The position numbers and the translations under genes were made by a program. Positions 8,382 through 17,833 of a DNA stretch of 64,000 nucleotides are shown here, piece after piece. Every line of letters begins with the position of its first letter. The stretch's first letter is position 1. Location: positions 124,001 to 188,000 of the forward strand of contig NZ_LS398548.1 of the NCBI RefSeq assembly GCF_900327275.1, written 5' to 3'. This stretch comes from Orientia tsutsugamushi (GTDB taxonomy: Bacteria > Pseudomonadota > Alphaproteobacteria > Rickettsiales > Rickettsiaceae). The notes beneath the pieces are model-generated. The model made no database searches. It was given only the letters and a program-made list of their open reading frames with translations, and had not been told where the DNA came from.

Positions 8382-10094
8382 TTAAATTTTATTAAAATTA
8401 CTAAACTTAACTAACTCAAAAGAAAATCCTTGAGCTTTAAAAGAGGACTCAAGATCTTTCAGATAGTTCTCTCTGATGTAACTGTCTTCAAATTCTGTTT
8501 TTTCTTTAATGAATATTTTTTTGTTAACACTATCTTCATTTATAACTTCTAATTTGCTAAACCATGACTTATCGATAGCTTGACCATAACTTTTAATCAA
8601 AGATTCTCGTACTTTGTACCAAATCGAGTTGGAGCCTAGCTCTTTACTAAGTTCTGAAAGGTAATCTTCGTCACTTATTTGTTGCTGTAAAATTGTTGTT
8701 TTTTGATACTCCGTTGTGCTATTTGTAACTTGTTTTGATTCATCAAATGGTATAACTTGTAACAGCTCAATATCGTTGCCATGTACAGCTCGTATCTCCT
8801 GTAATATCTTGAATTTAATATGATCTGACAGTGTAATATTCTTAATCAACTTGATGTAATATTTGTTTTTAACCGCTGCTACAAAATCACAAGATGTTAA
8901 AATTTGATAAGCCATATCTGCTTCAAAGACTCCAGCTATTTTACGCTTCAACTGAGCCTTCATACTACGATCTGTACCAGATTCAATGTTTGCTAGATAC
9001 TGTTCTTTAAATCTTCCTACATCATTAAAAAAATTTCCACTATTAGCCTGATCAGTAGTTAGTAATTCATTTGCTAAGGCTTTTGCCATATAGTTTAGCA
9101 CTGCTATCTTATTTACAAAATGACGGTTTGGATATTTATTTGATAACTTCAACAGTAATTGATTTATGAAGTATATGTTGAAGCTTCTACTAGACATACG
9201 TTGTAGTATAATTGCATCTTCTGGTGTTAGTGGATAATAATCTGCTAGTCTTTTTCTTTTGGGATAGCATTCATTCTTTTCAACCTCTGAATTCTTAGTA
9301 ATAGCTGGAGTTGCTAACTCACTATTTTGCTCATAATCCTTGTTTGATGGCTTGTCATTACTAACATCACTAAGCTCATAGAAATTCAAATTCTGTTGTT
9401 GCTGTTGATTTTCTTTTTCATTTTCTACTAACTCAATTTCTATAAAATCATCAGATTCCGTATATTTAAACTTCAAATTTTGCTGTTGATCTTCATTTTT
9501 ATTTTGATCATTCTCTATTAACTTATCTTCAGTAGATCTAGATCTATTATTATTTTTTTTATTATTATTATATCTATATATGTAGCTGCAATTTTTTGCA
9601 GGTTCACCTGCAAATTCTTGCAAATTGATGTGAAAATTTTTTTGTTGCAGAAGGACAATTTTTTCTTCTTTTTTTTCTTTTTCAGTGAAACGCTGAAAAT
9701 TTTTTAGAAGTTTTACACAAAGAACATTACGTACCTTGAGATTGCCTTTAATTATTGTTCTATTTTCAACTTTAATAAAACCTGCATTTCTTAATTCAAC
9801 CAAACATTGTCTAACTCTGCGGTAACGAAGGTTTAACTCTTTTTCAAAAAAGTAATAACTTTCCTGTAATTCATCTATATCTTTGTTGTAATAGATATGT
9901 AGTCTATATACTATAAATGATAAAAGCTGTTTAGATGTTTTGCTTAAAGCTTTAGCATTATCTCCAATCAGATCTTTCCATTCTGCTGGAACAAAATTTC
10001 CAATAAAACGATAAAAGACAGTTGCATTATTGCTACTGTTATTATTAGCAATTTTGCAATTATTGCTTGCAAAATTACGCAAATTTTGCGCCAT
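8382..10094 (-). CDS. Plasmid-type replication initiator with C-terminal DnaA_N-like domain
   Basis: 570 residues. The N-terminal 30-130 region looks like a winged-helix Rep domain (FVPAEWKDLIGDNAKALSK, YRRVRQCLVELRNAGFIKV). A low-complexity Gln/Asn/Glu linker follows (about 160-250), then a helical region (YPLTPEDAIILQRMS). The last 80 residues resemble DnaA domain I (WFSKLEVINED, VNKKIFIKEKTEF, SSFKAQGFSFELV). Rickettsial plasmids carry DnaA_N-type initiators, so I infer a replication role and DnaB loading, which fits dnaB 8 bases downstream. The start has an excellent ribosome site (GGAGGT). A scrap of a paralogue's C-terminus is at 17406-17603. The upstream spacer 10095-10293 holds no gene. 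Confidence 0.7.
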   Translation of the reverse strand: MAQNLRNFASNNCKIANNNSSNNATVFYRFIGNFVPAEWKDLIGDNAKALSKTSKQLLSFIVYRLHIYYNKDIDELQESYYFFEKELNLRYRRVRQCLVELRNAGFIKVENRTIIKGNLKVRNVLCVKLLKNFQRFTEKEKKEEKIVLLQQKNFHINLQEFAGEPAKNCSYIYRYNNNKKNNNRSRSTEDKLIENDQNKNEDQQQNLKFKYTESDDFIEIELVENEKENQQQQQNLNFYELSDVSNDKPSNKDYEQNSELATPAITKNSEVEKNECYPKRKRLADYYPLTPEDAIILQRMSSRSFNIYFINQLLLKLSNKYPNRHFVNKIAVLNYMAKALANELLTTDQANSGNFFNDVGRFKEQYLANIESGTDRSMKAQLKRKIAGVFEADMAYQILTSCDFVAAVKNKYYIKLIKNITLSDHIKFKILQEIRAVHGNDIELLQVIPFDESKQVTNSTTEYQKTTILQQQISDEDYLSELSKELGSNSIWYKVRESLIKSYGQAIDKSWFSKLEVINEDSVNKKIFIKEKTEFEDSYIRENYLKDLESSFKAQGFSFELVKFSNFNKI

Positions 10095-10293
10095 TTCTAA
10101 CCTCCAAAAATGTCAGGTATAGCAGGTGATTTAGGCAATTTTTGCTATCAAAAACCACATTTTTTTAGCACAAATGTAGCAATTTTATAGCTATACTCGA
10201 AATTTAACACTCTGAAAGGCTTATAATAACTTAAGTAGTTTTAAACTATATATCTATAGAGCATATTGGTACATATTTTACACAAGCTTTCAT

Positions 10294-11287
10294 AAATGAA
10301 AAATATATACTTCACTATGACTACAGAGATAAGACTCAAGAACTAAGGGAAGTAGCAGAATATTGGCAAGTTTTAAACCCTGAACTTGAGCAATTAACAG
10401 AAAGTAACGAATGCTATGAGGTCAATAGAATCAACTATGATGGTGGTGATAGAGTATTTTTTGACAAGTTTAAAGTCAATCGTCCATATTGGAAACAAAA
10501 GATTGTTTTTTCATGTACTAGCGATCCAAAAGATGGTTGCAAACACCTTAAAATTCAAAATTGCGAATTAAAAAACAGCACTTGCCAAAAATCAGTAGCA
10601 AATATTTGTTTACTATGGCAGCACGATTATAGCTGTTCAACTGAGAAGCAAACAATGCTACACTCATCGTTGCGTAATAACTCGATCTTTTGTTTAGGAG
10701 GTAATTGCAACACTCCGACTATTATACCAAACAGGGATATAGCTAAAGTAGCTCATCTAGCGATGCTAAATCAGATGAGCAAGGACATTAAAACAAATCC
10801 CGTTTCTGTATTTTCAGGAAAACATCGCAAATGCAAAAAAGATGTATTTAGTTTTTTGAATTGCTGCTCTTCAATGACTGGCTGGGGGCGTGATATAGGC
10901 TTATCATAATGCAAATCTAAGGAACAAGAATTAGCTCTATATAGAAAAAAAGGTTACTGCTACTATATTGGGACCTACTGTTCTTCAAGAATTCCGATAT
11001 TAGGTATTTGCTTAGCTAGAAAGTCTACTTATTGCTGCTTTCAGTCAAAACTTGCAAGAATTTTTCAGGAAGAAGCAAGAAAACAGCTAAAAATAGACTT
11101 TGGTACACCTGAATGTCTAAATTGTAGAGGCCTTACTGTTAAGGAATTACAAAAAGTTGATTTCACTAAAATCAATATGGATGAACTATTTGGCGATATA
11201 CTCACTAAGGCTCAAAACAGCATGAACAAAGACATTATTGCAGGAATCAAAGATAAAGTTCATCGTATGCAACAAAGCCGTCATTAA
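10294..11287 (+). pseudogene. traN: traN C-terminal fragment
   Basis: DNA from about 10294 is nearly identical to 44420-45412, the 3' 60 percent of the intact traN at 43723. It lacks a start. A TAA at 10907-10909 interrupts the frame (SerGln becomes Ser-stop), and the last codons differ (catcgtatgcaacaaagccg and so on). The Cys-rich mating-pair-stabilisation region is recognisable but the gene is dead. It is the first of several tra scraps between the two arms of repeat A; the IS110 element starts 13 bases after it. Confidence 0.9.
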
Positions 11288-11300
11288 ATACTATAGCTAG

Positions 11301-11508
11301 TTCCTTGTATGATAAAAATAAGTGAAATTGCAATAAAATAAAAGATTATAGCAATAGCACAAAAGAAAGCTAGTATACAGTAGCGTTCCTAAGGCTAATA
11401 GCCTGTTCTATAGATAAGTAACTAGCTTTTTTAATTAAAAACCGGACGGTATTCTTAGGCAAAAAGCCTGTATTTACAAGGTTGGTTTTGAGATATTTAA
11501 CATAAAAT
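11301..11508 (+). ncRNA. Possible bridge-RNA region of the IS110 element
   Basis: IS110-group elements express a structured guide (bridge) RNA from the non-coding end next to the recombinase start. Here the longer non-coding end (about 208 bases) lies 5' of the recombinase gene, as in the IS110 subgroup. It contains complementary strings such as AAAGCTAGTATACAG and GTAACTAGCTTTTTT able to pair across AGCTAG. The RNA itself is inferred from family knowledge; I have not folded it or identified its guide loops. Confidence 0.35.
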
Positions 11509-11517
11509 TTGGTGATT

Positions 11518-12480
11518 ATGAATAGTATAATTGTAGGAATTGACGTTTCTAAAGAGACATTTGATGCAGCTGTGTTAATTAATAATAAAGTTCAAACAAG
11601 AAAATTTAATAATAATTCTGAAGGGTTTAACAAATTAGTAACATGGTTAAAAAGCAGAGGAACTGGACATGTTTGTATGGAAGCAACAGGTATCTACTGG
11701 AAAAATTTAGCTAAATATCTGTACGATTATGGTTATAAAGTAAGCGTAGTAAATCCTGCCCGTATTAAAGGTTTTGCAATGAGTAAACTTAGTCGTACAA
11801 AAACAGATAAAGCAGACAGTGTATTAATAGCAGATTTTTGCAAAGCAATGAAACCGGAAGCATGGTATCCACAGCCTCTTTATATTCAAGAACTACAGCA
11901 GCTAGTTAATCGCCTGAATGTTTTAATTAAGCATAAAACACAAGAAACAAATAGATTAGAAGGAGCTTCTAAAGCAATTGCTAATAATATTCAAATGCAT
12001 ATTGAATTTCTTGAAACACAAATTAAAGAAATTGAACAACTAATCAATGACCATATTAAAAATAACAAAGATCTTCATAATAAGGCTATGTTACTTGAGT
12101 CAATACCAGGCATAGGAGCAAAAACACAGGCTGTAGTTCTTGCTTTTTTAGCAGATATTGAGAAATTTAGTTCTGCTAAACAAGTTGTAGCTTTTGTAGG
12201 TCTTAATCCTAAGCATCGTCAATCTGGCAGTTCCGTGCGGGGTGCTAGTAGAATCTCTAGAACTGGTAATTCAGATCTACGTAAGTCTTTTTATATGCCT
12301 GCTATGTCTGCCTTAAGACATAATTGTATTATCAAGCAATTTTCTCAACGTTTGTCTGATACTGGCAAACCCAAAATGCTTATCCTTATTGCCGCTATGC
12401 GTAAGTTATTACATATCATTTATGGTGTTTTAAAGCATAATTCTCCTTTTAATCCTAATGTTTTAATCAATCAGAAATAA
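11518..12480 (+). CDS. IS110-family transposase (DEDD recombinase)
   Basis: About 320 residues from the ATG at 11518. The N-terminal RuvC-like DEDD domain is visible: GIDVSKETFDAAV (first Asp), CMEATGIYW (Glu) and KTDKADSVLIAD (Asp pair). A coiled-coil linker follows at about 150-200. The C-terminal Transposase_20 domain has SIPGIGAKTQAVVLAFL, FVGLNPKHRQSGSS and RTGNSDLRKSFYMPAMSAL, which includes the conserved Ser region. The enzyme should move the element by site-specific cut and paste guided by a bridge RNA (family knowledge). Same protein as at 46144-47115; intact. Confidence 0.92.
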   Translation: MNSIIVGIDVSKETFDAAVLINNKVQTRKFNNNSEGFNKLVTWLKSRGTGHVCMEATGIYWKNLAKYLYDYGYKVSVVNPARIKGFAMSKLSRTKTDKADSVLIADFCKAMKPEAWYPQPLYIQELQQLVNRLNVLIKHKTQETNRLEGASKAIANNIQMHIEFLETQIKEIEQLINDHIKNNKDLHNKAMLLESIPGIGAKTQAVVLAFLADIEKFSSAKQVVAFVGLNPKHRQSGSSVRGASRISRTGNSDLRKSFYMPAMSALRHNCIIKQFSQRLSDTGKPKMLILIAAMRKLLHIIYGVLKHNSPFNPNVLINQK

Positions 12481-12639
12481 TAATCTTATAAAAACTTACA
12501 TCTTTTTTATAAAATTATTATTTCTTTTCTTGATTCTTATCACGGTATCTATTGACTTTATATCAATGCTTTTACCTATAGAAAATCACACGTATTTAAT
12601 GCAACATAATTTGTTATAACTGGTTGTAATAATAAAAAA

Positions 12640-12735
12640 ATAAAGAATATTAATAGAATTTCTGATAGTATTATTGATGAGACTGAAAAAAATATAAAAG
12701 AAAGAATAATTACAATACCTCTAATTCAGTAATTA
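12640..12735 (+). pseudogene. traG 3'-end remnant upstream of the TPR gene
   Basis: The string TCTGATAGTATTATTGATGAG and the DNA after it match, with many changes, the extreme 3' end of traG (around 52885-52960, TCTGATAGTATTAAGAATAAG). A similar remnant stands before the TPR gene at 63746. In the intact operon the TPR gene follows traG directly, so this is a scar left when traG was lost but the TPR gene kept. Confidence 0.55.
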
Positions 12736-12784
12736 TTTGGTGTTCAGTAGCTAATCAAAAATTTAAAGGGTAATTAATAATCAT

Positions 12785-13681
12785 ATGAAATATATGAAAT
12801 ATATAACAGCTGTTTTATTATTAACACTGTTAAATACAACAGTTGCAGCAAAACGAAACAATAATCAACCTGTACAACAGAAATTAATTCATGATAAAGC
12901 TATATTAGCAGCAAAACATTTTAATGTTGGAATTTTATTTCTTGAGTTAAACAAATATCAAGAAGCAATGAAAAATTTTGATTTAGCTATTAAGTATAAA
13001 CCTGATTATGCAAAAGCTTATGTTAATAAAGGATTTTGTTTAGGTAAATTAGAACGATATAAAGAAGCAATAAAAAATTATAATTTAGCTATTAAGTACA
13101 AACATAATTTGGCAGAAGCTTATCTTAATAAAGGATTTTGTTTAGATAAATTAGGACAATTTCAGAAAGCAATAAAAAATTATGATTTAGCTATTAAGTA
13201 TAAACCTGATTATGCAAAAGCTTATGTTAATAAAGGATTTTGTTTAGATAAATTAGGACAATTTCAGAAAGCAATAAAAAATTATGATTTAGCTATTAGG
13301 TATAAACCAGATTTGGCAGATGCTTATTATAATAAAGGATTTTGTTTAGGTAAATTAGGACAATTTCAAGAAGCAATAGAAAATTATGATTTAGCTATTA
13401 AATATAAACCTAATGATGCAGATGCTTATTATAATAAAGGATTTTGTTTAGGTAAATTAGGACAATTTCAAGAAGCAATAGAAAATTATGATTTAGCTAT
13501 TAAATATAAACCTAATGATGCAGATGCTTATTGTAATAAAGGAGTTTGTTTATATGAATTAGGACAATATCAAAAAGCAATAGAAAGTTGTAATCTAGCT
13601 ATTAAATATGACCCTAATAATGGAACGTTATACCAGTTAATAAATATACTTAGACAAGAAATTGCAGGTATTAAAAAGTAA
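12785..13681 (+). CDS. TPR-repeat protein with signal peptide, 298 residues
   Basis: The N-terminus (YITAVLLLTLLNTTVAA) is a signal peptide, so the product should be exported. About seven 34-residue tetratricopeptide repeats follow, with the consensus AYxNKGxCLxxLGQxxEAIxNYDLAIKYKP. At the DNA level, neighbouring repeats are almost perfect 102-bp tandem copies (13360-13461 against 13462-13563), so repeat number can change by slippage or recombination. Related genes are at 53041-54186 and 63746 onward. The role is probably protein binding; Orientia TPR proteins are thought of as host-interacting, but nothing in this sequence proves that. Confidence 0.85.
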   Translation: MKYMKYITAVLLLTLLNTTVAAKRNNNQPVQQKLIHDKAILAAKHFNVGILFLELNKYQEAMKNFDLAIKYKPDYAKAYVNKGFCLGKLERYKEAIKNYNLAIKYKHNLAEAYLNKGFCLDKLGQFQKAIKNYDLAIKYKPDYAKAYVNKGFCLDKLGQFQKAIKNYDLAIRYKPDLADAYYNKGFCLGKLGQFQEAIENYDLAIKYKPNDADAYYNKGFCLGKLGQFQEAIENYDLAIKYKPNDADAYCNKGVCLYELGQYQKAIESCNLAIKYDPNNGTLYQLINILRQEIAGIKK

Positions 13682-13790
13682 TCTTGATTTTTAAATGATA
13701 TCTGTAATAAGCAGGTATTATAAGGCATTATCATGATTTATTTGTGATACAAATTGTTATAAAATAGTCATAAGATATAATAATAAAATC

Positions 13791-14351
13791 ATGACTATAC
13801 AACAAAATGGTGAGTTATTGAGTTGTTTTGATGTTGCTAGCTATTTTCTTGTATTGGTTAATAGAGAGGCAGGAGATATAATAACTCAATTGAAACTGCA
13901 AAAATTAGTGTATTTTACCCAAGGAGTGCATCTAGCTTTATTTGATAAGCATCTTTTTAAAGAAGATATTGAAGCTTGGGAAAATGGACCTGTAGTACGG
14001 CATTTACATTCGATATTTGGCGGCTTTGAAGCTAATGCAATTCCTGCTCCAGGAGAAATAGATTTCAGTATTTATACTAATCAACAAAAAGAGTTAATTT
14101 ATAAAATATATTCTTCTTATGGTGAACATACAGCATCTTATTTACGTGACTTAACACATTTGCATTCTATTTGGCAACAAGCCATTATACGCCCTAGCCA
14201 TGTGATTACTAAAGAAGAAATGAGAAAATTTTTTAAAAATCATATAAAAAATATTGAAGATTATCTTTTACCTGTTTCAAAAAAAGATACTGCAGAAATA
14301 GTAAATGCTGAAGATCAATGGTGGATGAACTATGATAGTGGAGTTCCTTAG
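13791..14351 (+). CDS. Panacea-domain (SocA/GepA-like, DUF4065) protein, putative antitoxin
   Basis: 186 residues with the fold signature of the Panacea/DUF4065 family: KLQKLVYFTQGVHLALFD, EDIEAWENGPVVRHLH and a later SYLRDLTHLHSIWQQA. In SocAB and other Panacea systems this domain is the antitoxin that neutralises many unrelated toxins. No obvious toxin gene is adjacent: upstream is the TPR gene 109 bases away, downstream a traF scrap. Either the partner was lost, lies elsewhere, or this copy acts as an orphan. The frame is intact from ATG 13791. Confidence 0.75.
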   Translation: MTIQQNGELLSCFDVASYFLVLVNREAGDIITQLKLQKLVYFTQGVHLALFDKHLFKEDIEAWENGPVVRHLHSIFGGFEANAIPAPGEIDFSIYTNQQKELIYKIYSSYGEHTASYLRDLTHLHSIWQQAIIRPSHVITKEEMRKFFKNHIKNIEDYLLPVSKKDTAEIVNAEDQWWMNYDSGVP

Positions 14352-14362
14352 GATTGAGATCA

Positions 14363-14605
14363 ATGAATGCAATACACTTATCGGTAATAATAGTGCTATT
14401 TGGTTACTTGTCGATGGAATTAGCTACTGCTAACTCTTTGCCAACATGGTTTTTATGGTACAATGATAAACATGGTCATGAGCTTGATGAATCTAGTTCT
14501 AAGTTGATAAATTTGGCCCATGATCATAGAATCGAGGAATTAAAGGAGCAATTTAATCAAGCTCAGCGTATAGCGCTTGACAATCCAACGCTCGAAAATG
14601 TATAG
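14363..14605 (+). pseudogene. traF: traF N-terminal fragment
   Basis: About 80 codons matching the start of traF at 48347 (signal peptide, then ANSLPTxFLWYNDKHGHEL and EELKEQFNQAQRIALDNPTL). Similarity ends at ...GAAAATGTA (14602), where the DNA jumps into an Rpn-type gene on the other strand. The thioredoxin-like half with the CxxC motif is missing, so the gene cannot work. The junction is a rearrangement breakpoint. Confidence 0.88.
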
Positions 14606-15096
14606 TCATTTTCATCATTCGACATACTTTGCAAATCGACTAATTGATAGTCGGAGGTCATTAATTGCTTAGCTATCATTGAATCTGTAAATAAATCCCA
14701 CAAATTCCTAGGTGCGTTGTAGACCTCTTTGTCGTTGTAGATCACTAAATTATACACTAATGGCAATTTAGTTTTTTCTTTCTTATGCCTTTCGCACAAT
14801 AACAATGTGTATCTCCATAACCGCAGAGCTGTCCAATAATCAACGGTTGATTGAGCTTCAATTAATATATAAATAAAAGCATTGCCATGTTTTTTGGTTG
14901 CAACTTTATAGACGATATCGCTGTATTCTTTCTTTAACGATTCTTCTATATAACTCTCTTGCTCTACTTTTATTTGTGATAAATCTATTAAACTCTTGAA
15001 ATCCGTTGGTAAATAATACTCCAGAAATTCTTGTGCAGCCACTGGATCGCTCATAATTGTCTTTGCCAATGAATCATGCTTTAATTTTTTTGTCAT
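14606..15096 (-). pseudogene. Rpn-family nuclease/transposase-like gene, 3'-truncated
   Basis: The first about 165 residues match the 335-residue Rpn-type protein at 30860-31867 (SLAKTIMSDPVAAQEFLEYYL, KVEQESYIEESLKKEYSDIVY, FIYILIEAQS with the PD-(D/E)XK-like acidic residues). The C-terminal half with its KGIE/RAEG tail is gone; the frame runs into the opposing traF scrap and ends at 14563. Partial loss at the same breakpoint as traF. Confidence 0.85.
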
Positions 15097-15954
15097 ATTT
15101 TTTCACTCTATAGTTTTTTAAATAAAAAATGCTGTGTCATACTCTGCCTAGTGTTTCAGACATAATCTTTGTTGTATATTAGTTTGTATTGATTCAATTT
15201 TTTCATTAAGTTTTCTTATTTCAGGGCTGATAATATTTCTAACAGCATATAATCCTTGAGTTTTTAATACATTATTGAAGTCATTTTTGATTGTGCAGGC
15301 TACTGCTTCCTTATCCTCTAGAACTTTTTCAGCTTTTTCAGTATTTACGTCATTTTTAACTGCTAGAATGATCTTTTCTTTTGGGCCAGGATTATAGTTT
15401 TGCAAATTTTCGGCTTCAATTGCACATAAGATTTTGCCTTCGACTCCAGCTTGCCTAATGGTTAACGCTGTTTCAATATCTTTTGTAATAATTGTTACAG
15501 GTGAATATTTTGAATTTTGTTGAGCAATTTCAGCAAATGAGCCACTAATTGTACCAACAGATTTTTCTGGAATATCAGCTTTATTACATGTTTTTGAATT
15601 CAGAGCTAATATCTTAGCTCCAGTAATTTCACCTTTATCATTTTTAACAAAAATAGTGAGTGCAGGCCAGGATTTTTGAGTCTCTTCATCAAAAACCATA
15701 TTTGCCCTTAAATTAGAATTGTTAAAGATTTTTGAACTATAAATTTCTGTATGGTTTTCTGAATATTTATTCACAACTATCGCTTCCAGTTTTGCCTCCT
15801 CTTTTTGTTTTGAGTAGTATAGAGATGATGATTTATTATACAATTCTTTAACATTCGTAATATTATTTTGTTTTTCTATACTACTATTTTCTGTTTGAGT
15901 AAGTTTAGTTGCTTCAACTGCTTTAGTAAGTTTAGTAATTTCAGGTTCTATAAT

Positions 15955-16861
15955 AGACTTCTTTCGAAACTAGAGAATGATGTAGAATGGTGTTATAAAA
16001 ATCTAATTTGAAGTAATAATGAAATTAGATCAGATTAAAGAGTTAAAGGATGAAAAATTTCGTCGATTAACAGGAGTAAGGAAGAGGACATTTTCAAAGA
16101 TGGTGGATATTTTGAGGAAAGCTGATGGTCTTAAGAAATTAAAAGGTGGACGTAAAAATAAGCTCAATTTGGAGGAACAGTTGCTGATGGTGTTAGAATA
16201 CCTTAGAGAATACCGTACTTATTTCCATATAGGTCAAAACTATGGAATTAGTGAAAGTTCAGCATATAAAGCTGTAAAATGGGTAGAAGACACCCTAGTT
16301 AAACACCCAAACTTTGCTCTTCCAGGTCGTAAAGCTATAATGAAGAGTGATATGAATTATGAAGTAGTCTTGATTGATGCTACTGAGACTCCTATAGAAA
16401 GACCTAAAAAAAACAAAAATTCTATTATTCAGGAAAGAAGAAAAGGCATACACTAAAAACTCAAATAGTGGTAGATAAGAAAACGCGCCAAGTAATATGT
16501 ACAGATTTTTCTAACGGTAAAAAACATGACTTTAGATTATTTAAGAAATCCAAAATTCTTATCCATCCTAAGGTAAAAGTGATTACTGATACAGGATATC
16601 AAGGCATACAAAAAATTCACAATAATTCTGAATTACCAAAGAAAAAAAGCAAGAAAAATCCTTTAACTAGAAATGATAAAAAGAATAATCTTAGACTGAC
16701 AGGAAAAAGAGTTGTGAGTGAAAACGTTATTGGTATGCTAAAACGGTTCAAAATTATTGCTGACAAATATCGAAATAGACGTAAAAGATTCTCTCTTAGA
16801 TTTAATTTGATCTCTGGCATTTATAATTTTGAACTACCTTAACCAGTTTCAAAAGAGGTCT
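15955..16861 (+). mobile_element. IS5-family insertion sequence (907 bp)
   Basis: Terminal inverted repeats of about 20 bases are seen (left AGACTTCTTTCGAAACTAGA; right end reversed AGACCTCTTTTGAAACTGGT, 16 of 20 the same). The intact relative of the target at 29999 shows the insertion point, giving a direct repeat AAT (or TAAT) at 15952-15954 and 16862-16864. It encodes one transposase in two overlapping frames. Only one copy in the window. Confidence 0.92.
16019..16842 (+). CDS. IS5-family transposase, made by -1 ribosomal frameshift
   Basis: The first frame (16019-16456) carries a helix-turn-helix domain (EQLLMVLEYLREYRTYFHIG, YGISESSAYKAV) and the first catalytic Asp (VLIDATETPIERP). The second frame (stop 16842) carries the rest of the DDE domain (VITDTGYQGIQ with the second Asp, and VSENVIGMLKRF with the Glu). 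They are joined at a classic slippery heptamer A-AAA-AAC inside CCT AAA AAA AAC. A -1 shift gives ...ERPKKNQKFYYSGKKKRHTLKTQ..., which matches the usual family sequence. I therefore treat it as an intact frameshift-regulated gene rather than a mutant. Total about 270 residues. Confidence 0.85.
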
Positions 16862-17405
16862 AATGTCTCTAATTGACTTGTCTCCACAAGTTTGTAGCAG
16901 ATTATTAAAATCACCATTTTCTGGTGGTTTGACTATACAAGTTATCGCTCCCTTCATTTCTAACGTTTTTGCAGCTTTAATTACAGTATTAACAGTATTA
17001 TTAGTTATAGAATTTTTGCTATCATTATCTGCTGCAATGATGAATTATTCACCAGGAAATGGTGAATAATTTGTCAAATTCGAAATTCCGGCACTAGCAA
17101 TGATATTACCTTTAATACCTGCTTGCTGCAAGCTCAATGCTGTTTCAGCGCCTTCTGATATAATTGTTATATTAGGGTCATTCGCATTTCGTTTTGTGAT
17201 TGTTATGAACGATCCACTGATTTTACCGAAAGATCTTCTGTTAATTGAAATATTCGCCTTATCTCCTGCCAAATTTTAGATATACGGCCTGTACTCCGGT
17301 AATTTTTCCTTTTGAATTTCTTGCAAATGCTGTAAATGCTGGATAATTTTCTCTAGTTTGAGTATCAAACAGTATACTGGCCTTTAAACGCCAGATTAGG
17401 ATAAG

Positions 17406-17603
17406 GTGAAATATGAGCAAGTTATTGATAAAATATGGTTTAGTGAATTAGAAATTGCAAATGAAGATAATGTTAATAAAAAGATATTTATTAAGGCTCT
17501 AACAAGCTTTGCGAATAGCTATATCAAATCAAATTATAAGCCCATTCTAGAGCGTGCTTTTGAAGCTCAAGGGTTTTCGTTTGAATTAGTTCAGTGTAAG
17601 TAA
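17406..17603 (+). pseudogene. C-terminal scrap of a Rep protein (DnaA_N-like domain)
   Basis: 65 codons related to the last 65 residues of the initiator at 8382-10094 (IDKIWFSELEIANEDNVNKKIF, FEAQGFSFELV), but diverged, about 60 percent identical, so from a different element rather than a recent copy. It begins right where the primase fragment ends (about 17390), another rearrangement junction. No Rep N-terminal part. The 17604-17797 spacer is the start of arm A and holds no gene. Confidence 0.7.
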
Positions 17604-17797
17604 ACTTAAGGGTAATATGAATGAAAAAATGCTTGTCCAAAAAAAAATTACAGCAAAATTTTACTCATTAACACCAGAGATATGCAACTCAAGATTGGTT
17701 TTTGGCATCGTGATAACTGAATTCAAAAAATTTATAATTTAATTTGCTTCTTTTCCAGTTTTTATCTGGGATTGGAGTATACAAAAAGTTTAAATTA

Positions 17798-17806
17798 TGG
17801 TATAAT
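17798..17806 (+). promoter_or_regulatory. Extended -10 promoter of the right-arm RSH operon
   Basis: TGGTATAAT, 27 bases before the RSH start codon at 17834; identical to the left-arm promoter at 6729-6737. The third RSH gene has TATAAT at 23688-23693 in the same place but without the TGn extension. Confidence 0.55.
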
Positions 17807-17833
17807 TTATTAATAACCATTTAGAGGTGGACA

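Larger units (their letters stand above)
11301..12553 (+). mobile_element. IS110-family insertion sequence, copy 1 (1253 bp)
   Basis: Ends are fixed by comparison with the second copy at 46071-47323, which lies in the opposite orientation in an ankyrin gene. The common segment begins TTCCTTGTATGAT and ends CACGGTATCTATT, 1253 bases in both. There are no obvious terminal inverted repeats and no clear target duplication, as expected for IS110 elements. About 200 bases precede the transposase gene and 73 follow it. The two copies look practically identical, so transposition was recent. Confidence 0.9.
15148..17390 (-). pseudogene. Primase/Toprim gene fragment (TraA-associated), split by an IS5-family element
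   Basis: Two pieces, 17390-16865 and 15951-15148, join across the IS into a gene matching 29480-30808. Upstream piece: a Toprim module (ISEGAETALSLQQAGIKG). Downstream piece: a second, degenerate Toprim module (TKDIETALTIRQAG). In this copy the frame is continuous through FNNSNLRANMVFDEE, where the two other copies carry a one-base insertion. Extra damage: one added base near 17275, GAA turned to TAA-type changes near 17050, and loss of the 5' half at about 17390. Dead, but it preserves the ancestral reading frame between the two modules. Confidence 0.82.

Noticed and set aside
8382-10094. Rep protein as a chromosomal DnaA
   Set aside because: It has no AAA+ Walker motifs or DnaA signature; only the C-terminal 80 residues resemble DnaA domain I.
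13020-13600. Regular 102-bp DNA repeats looking like a CRISPR-type array
   Set aside because: They encode TPR units in frame without unique spacers; no cas genes are present.
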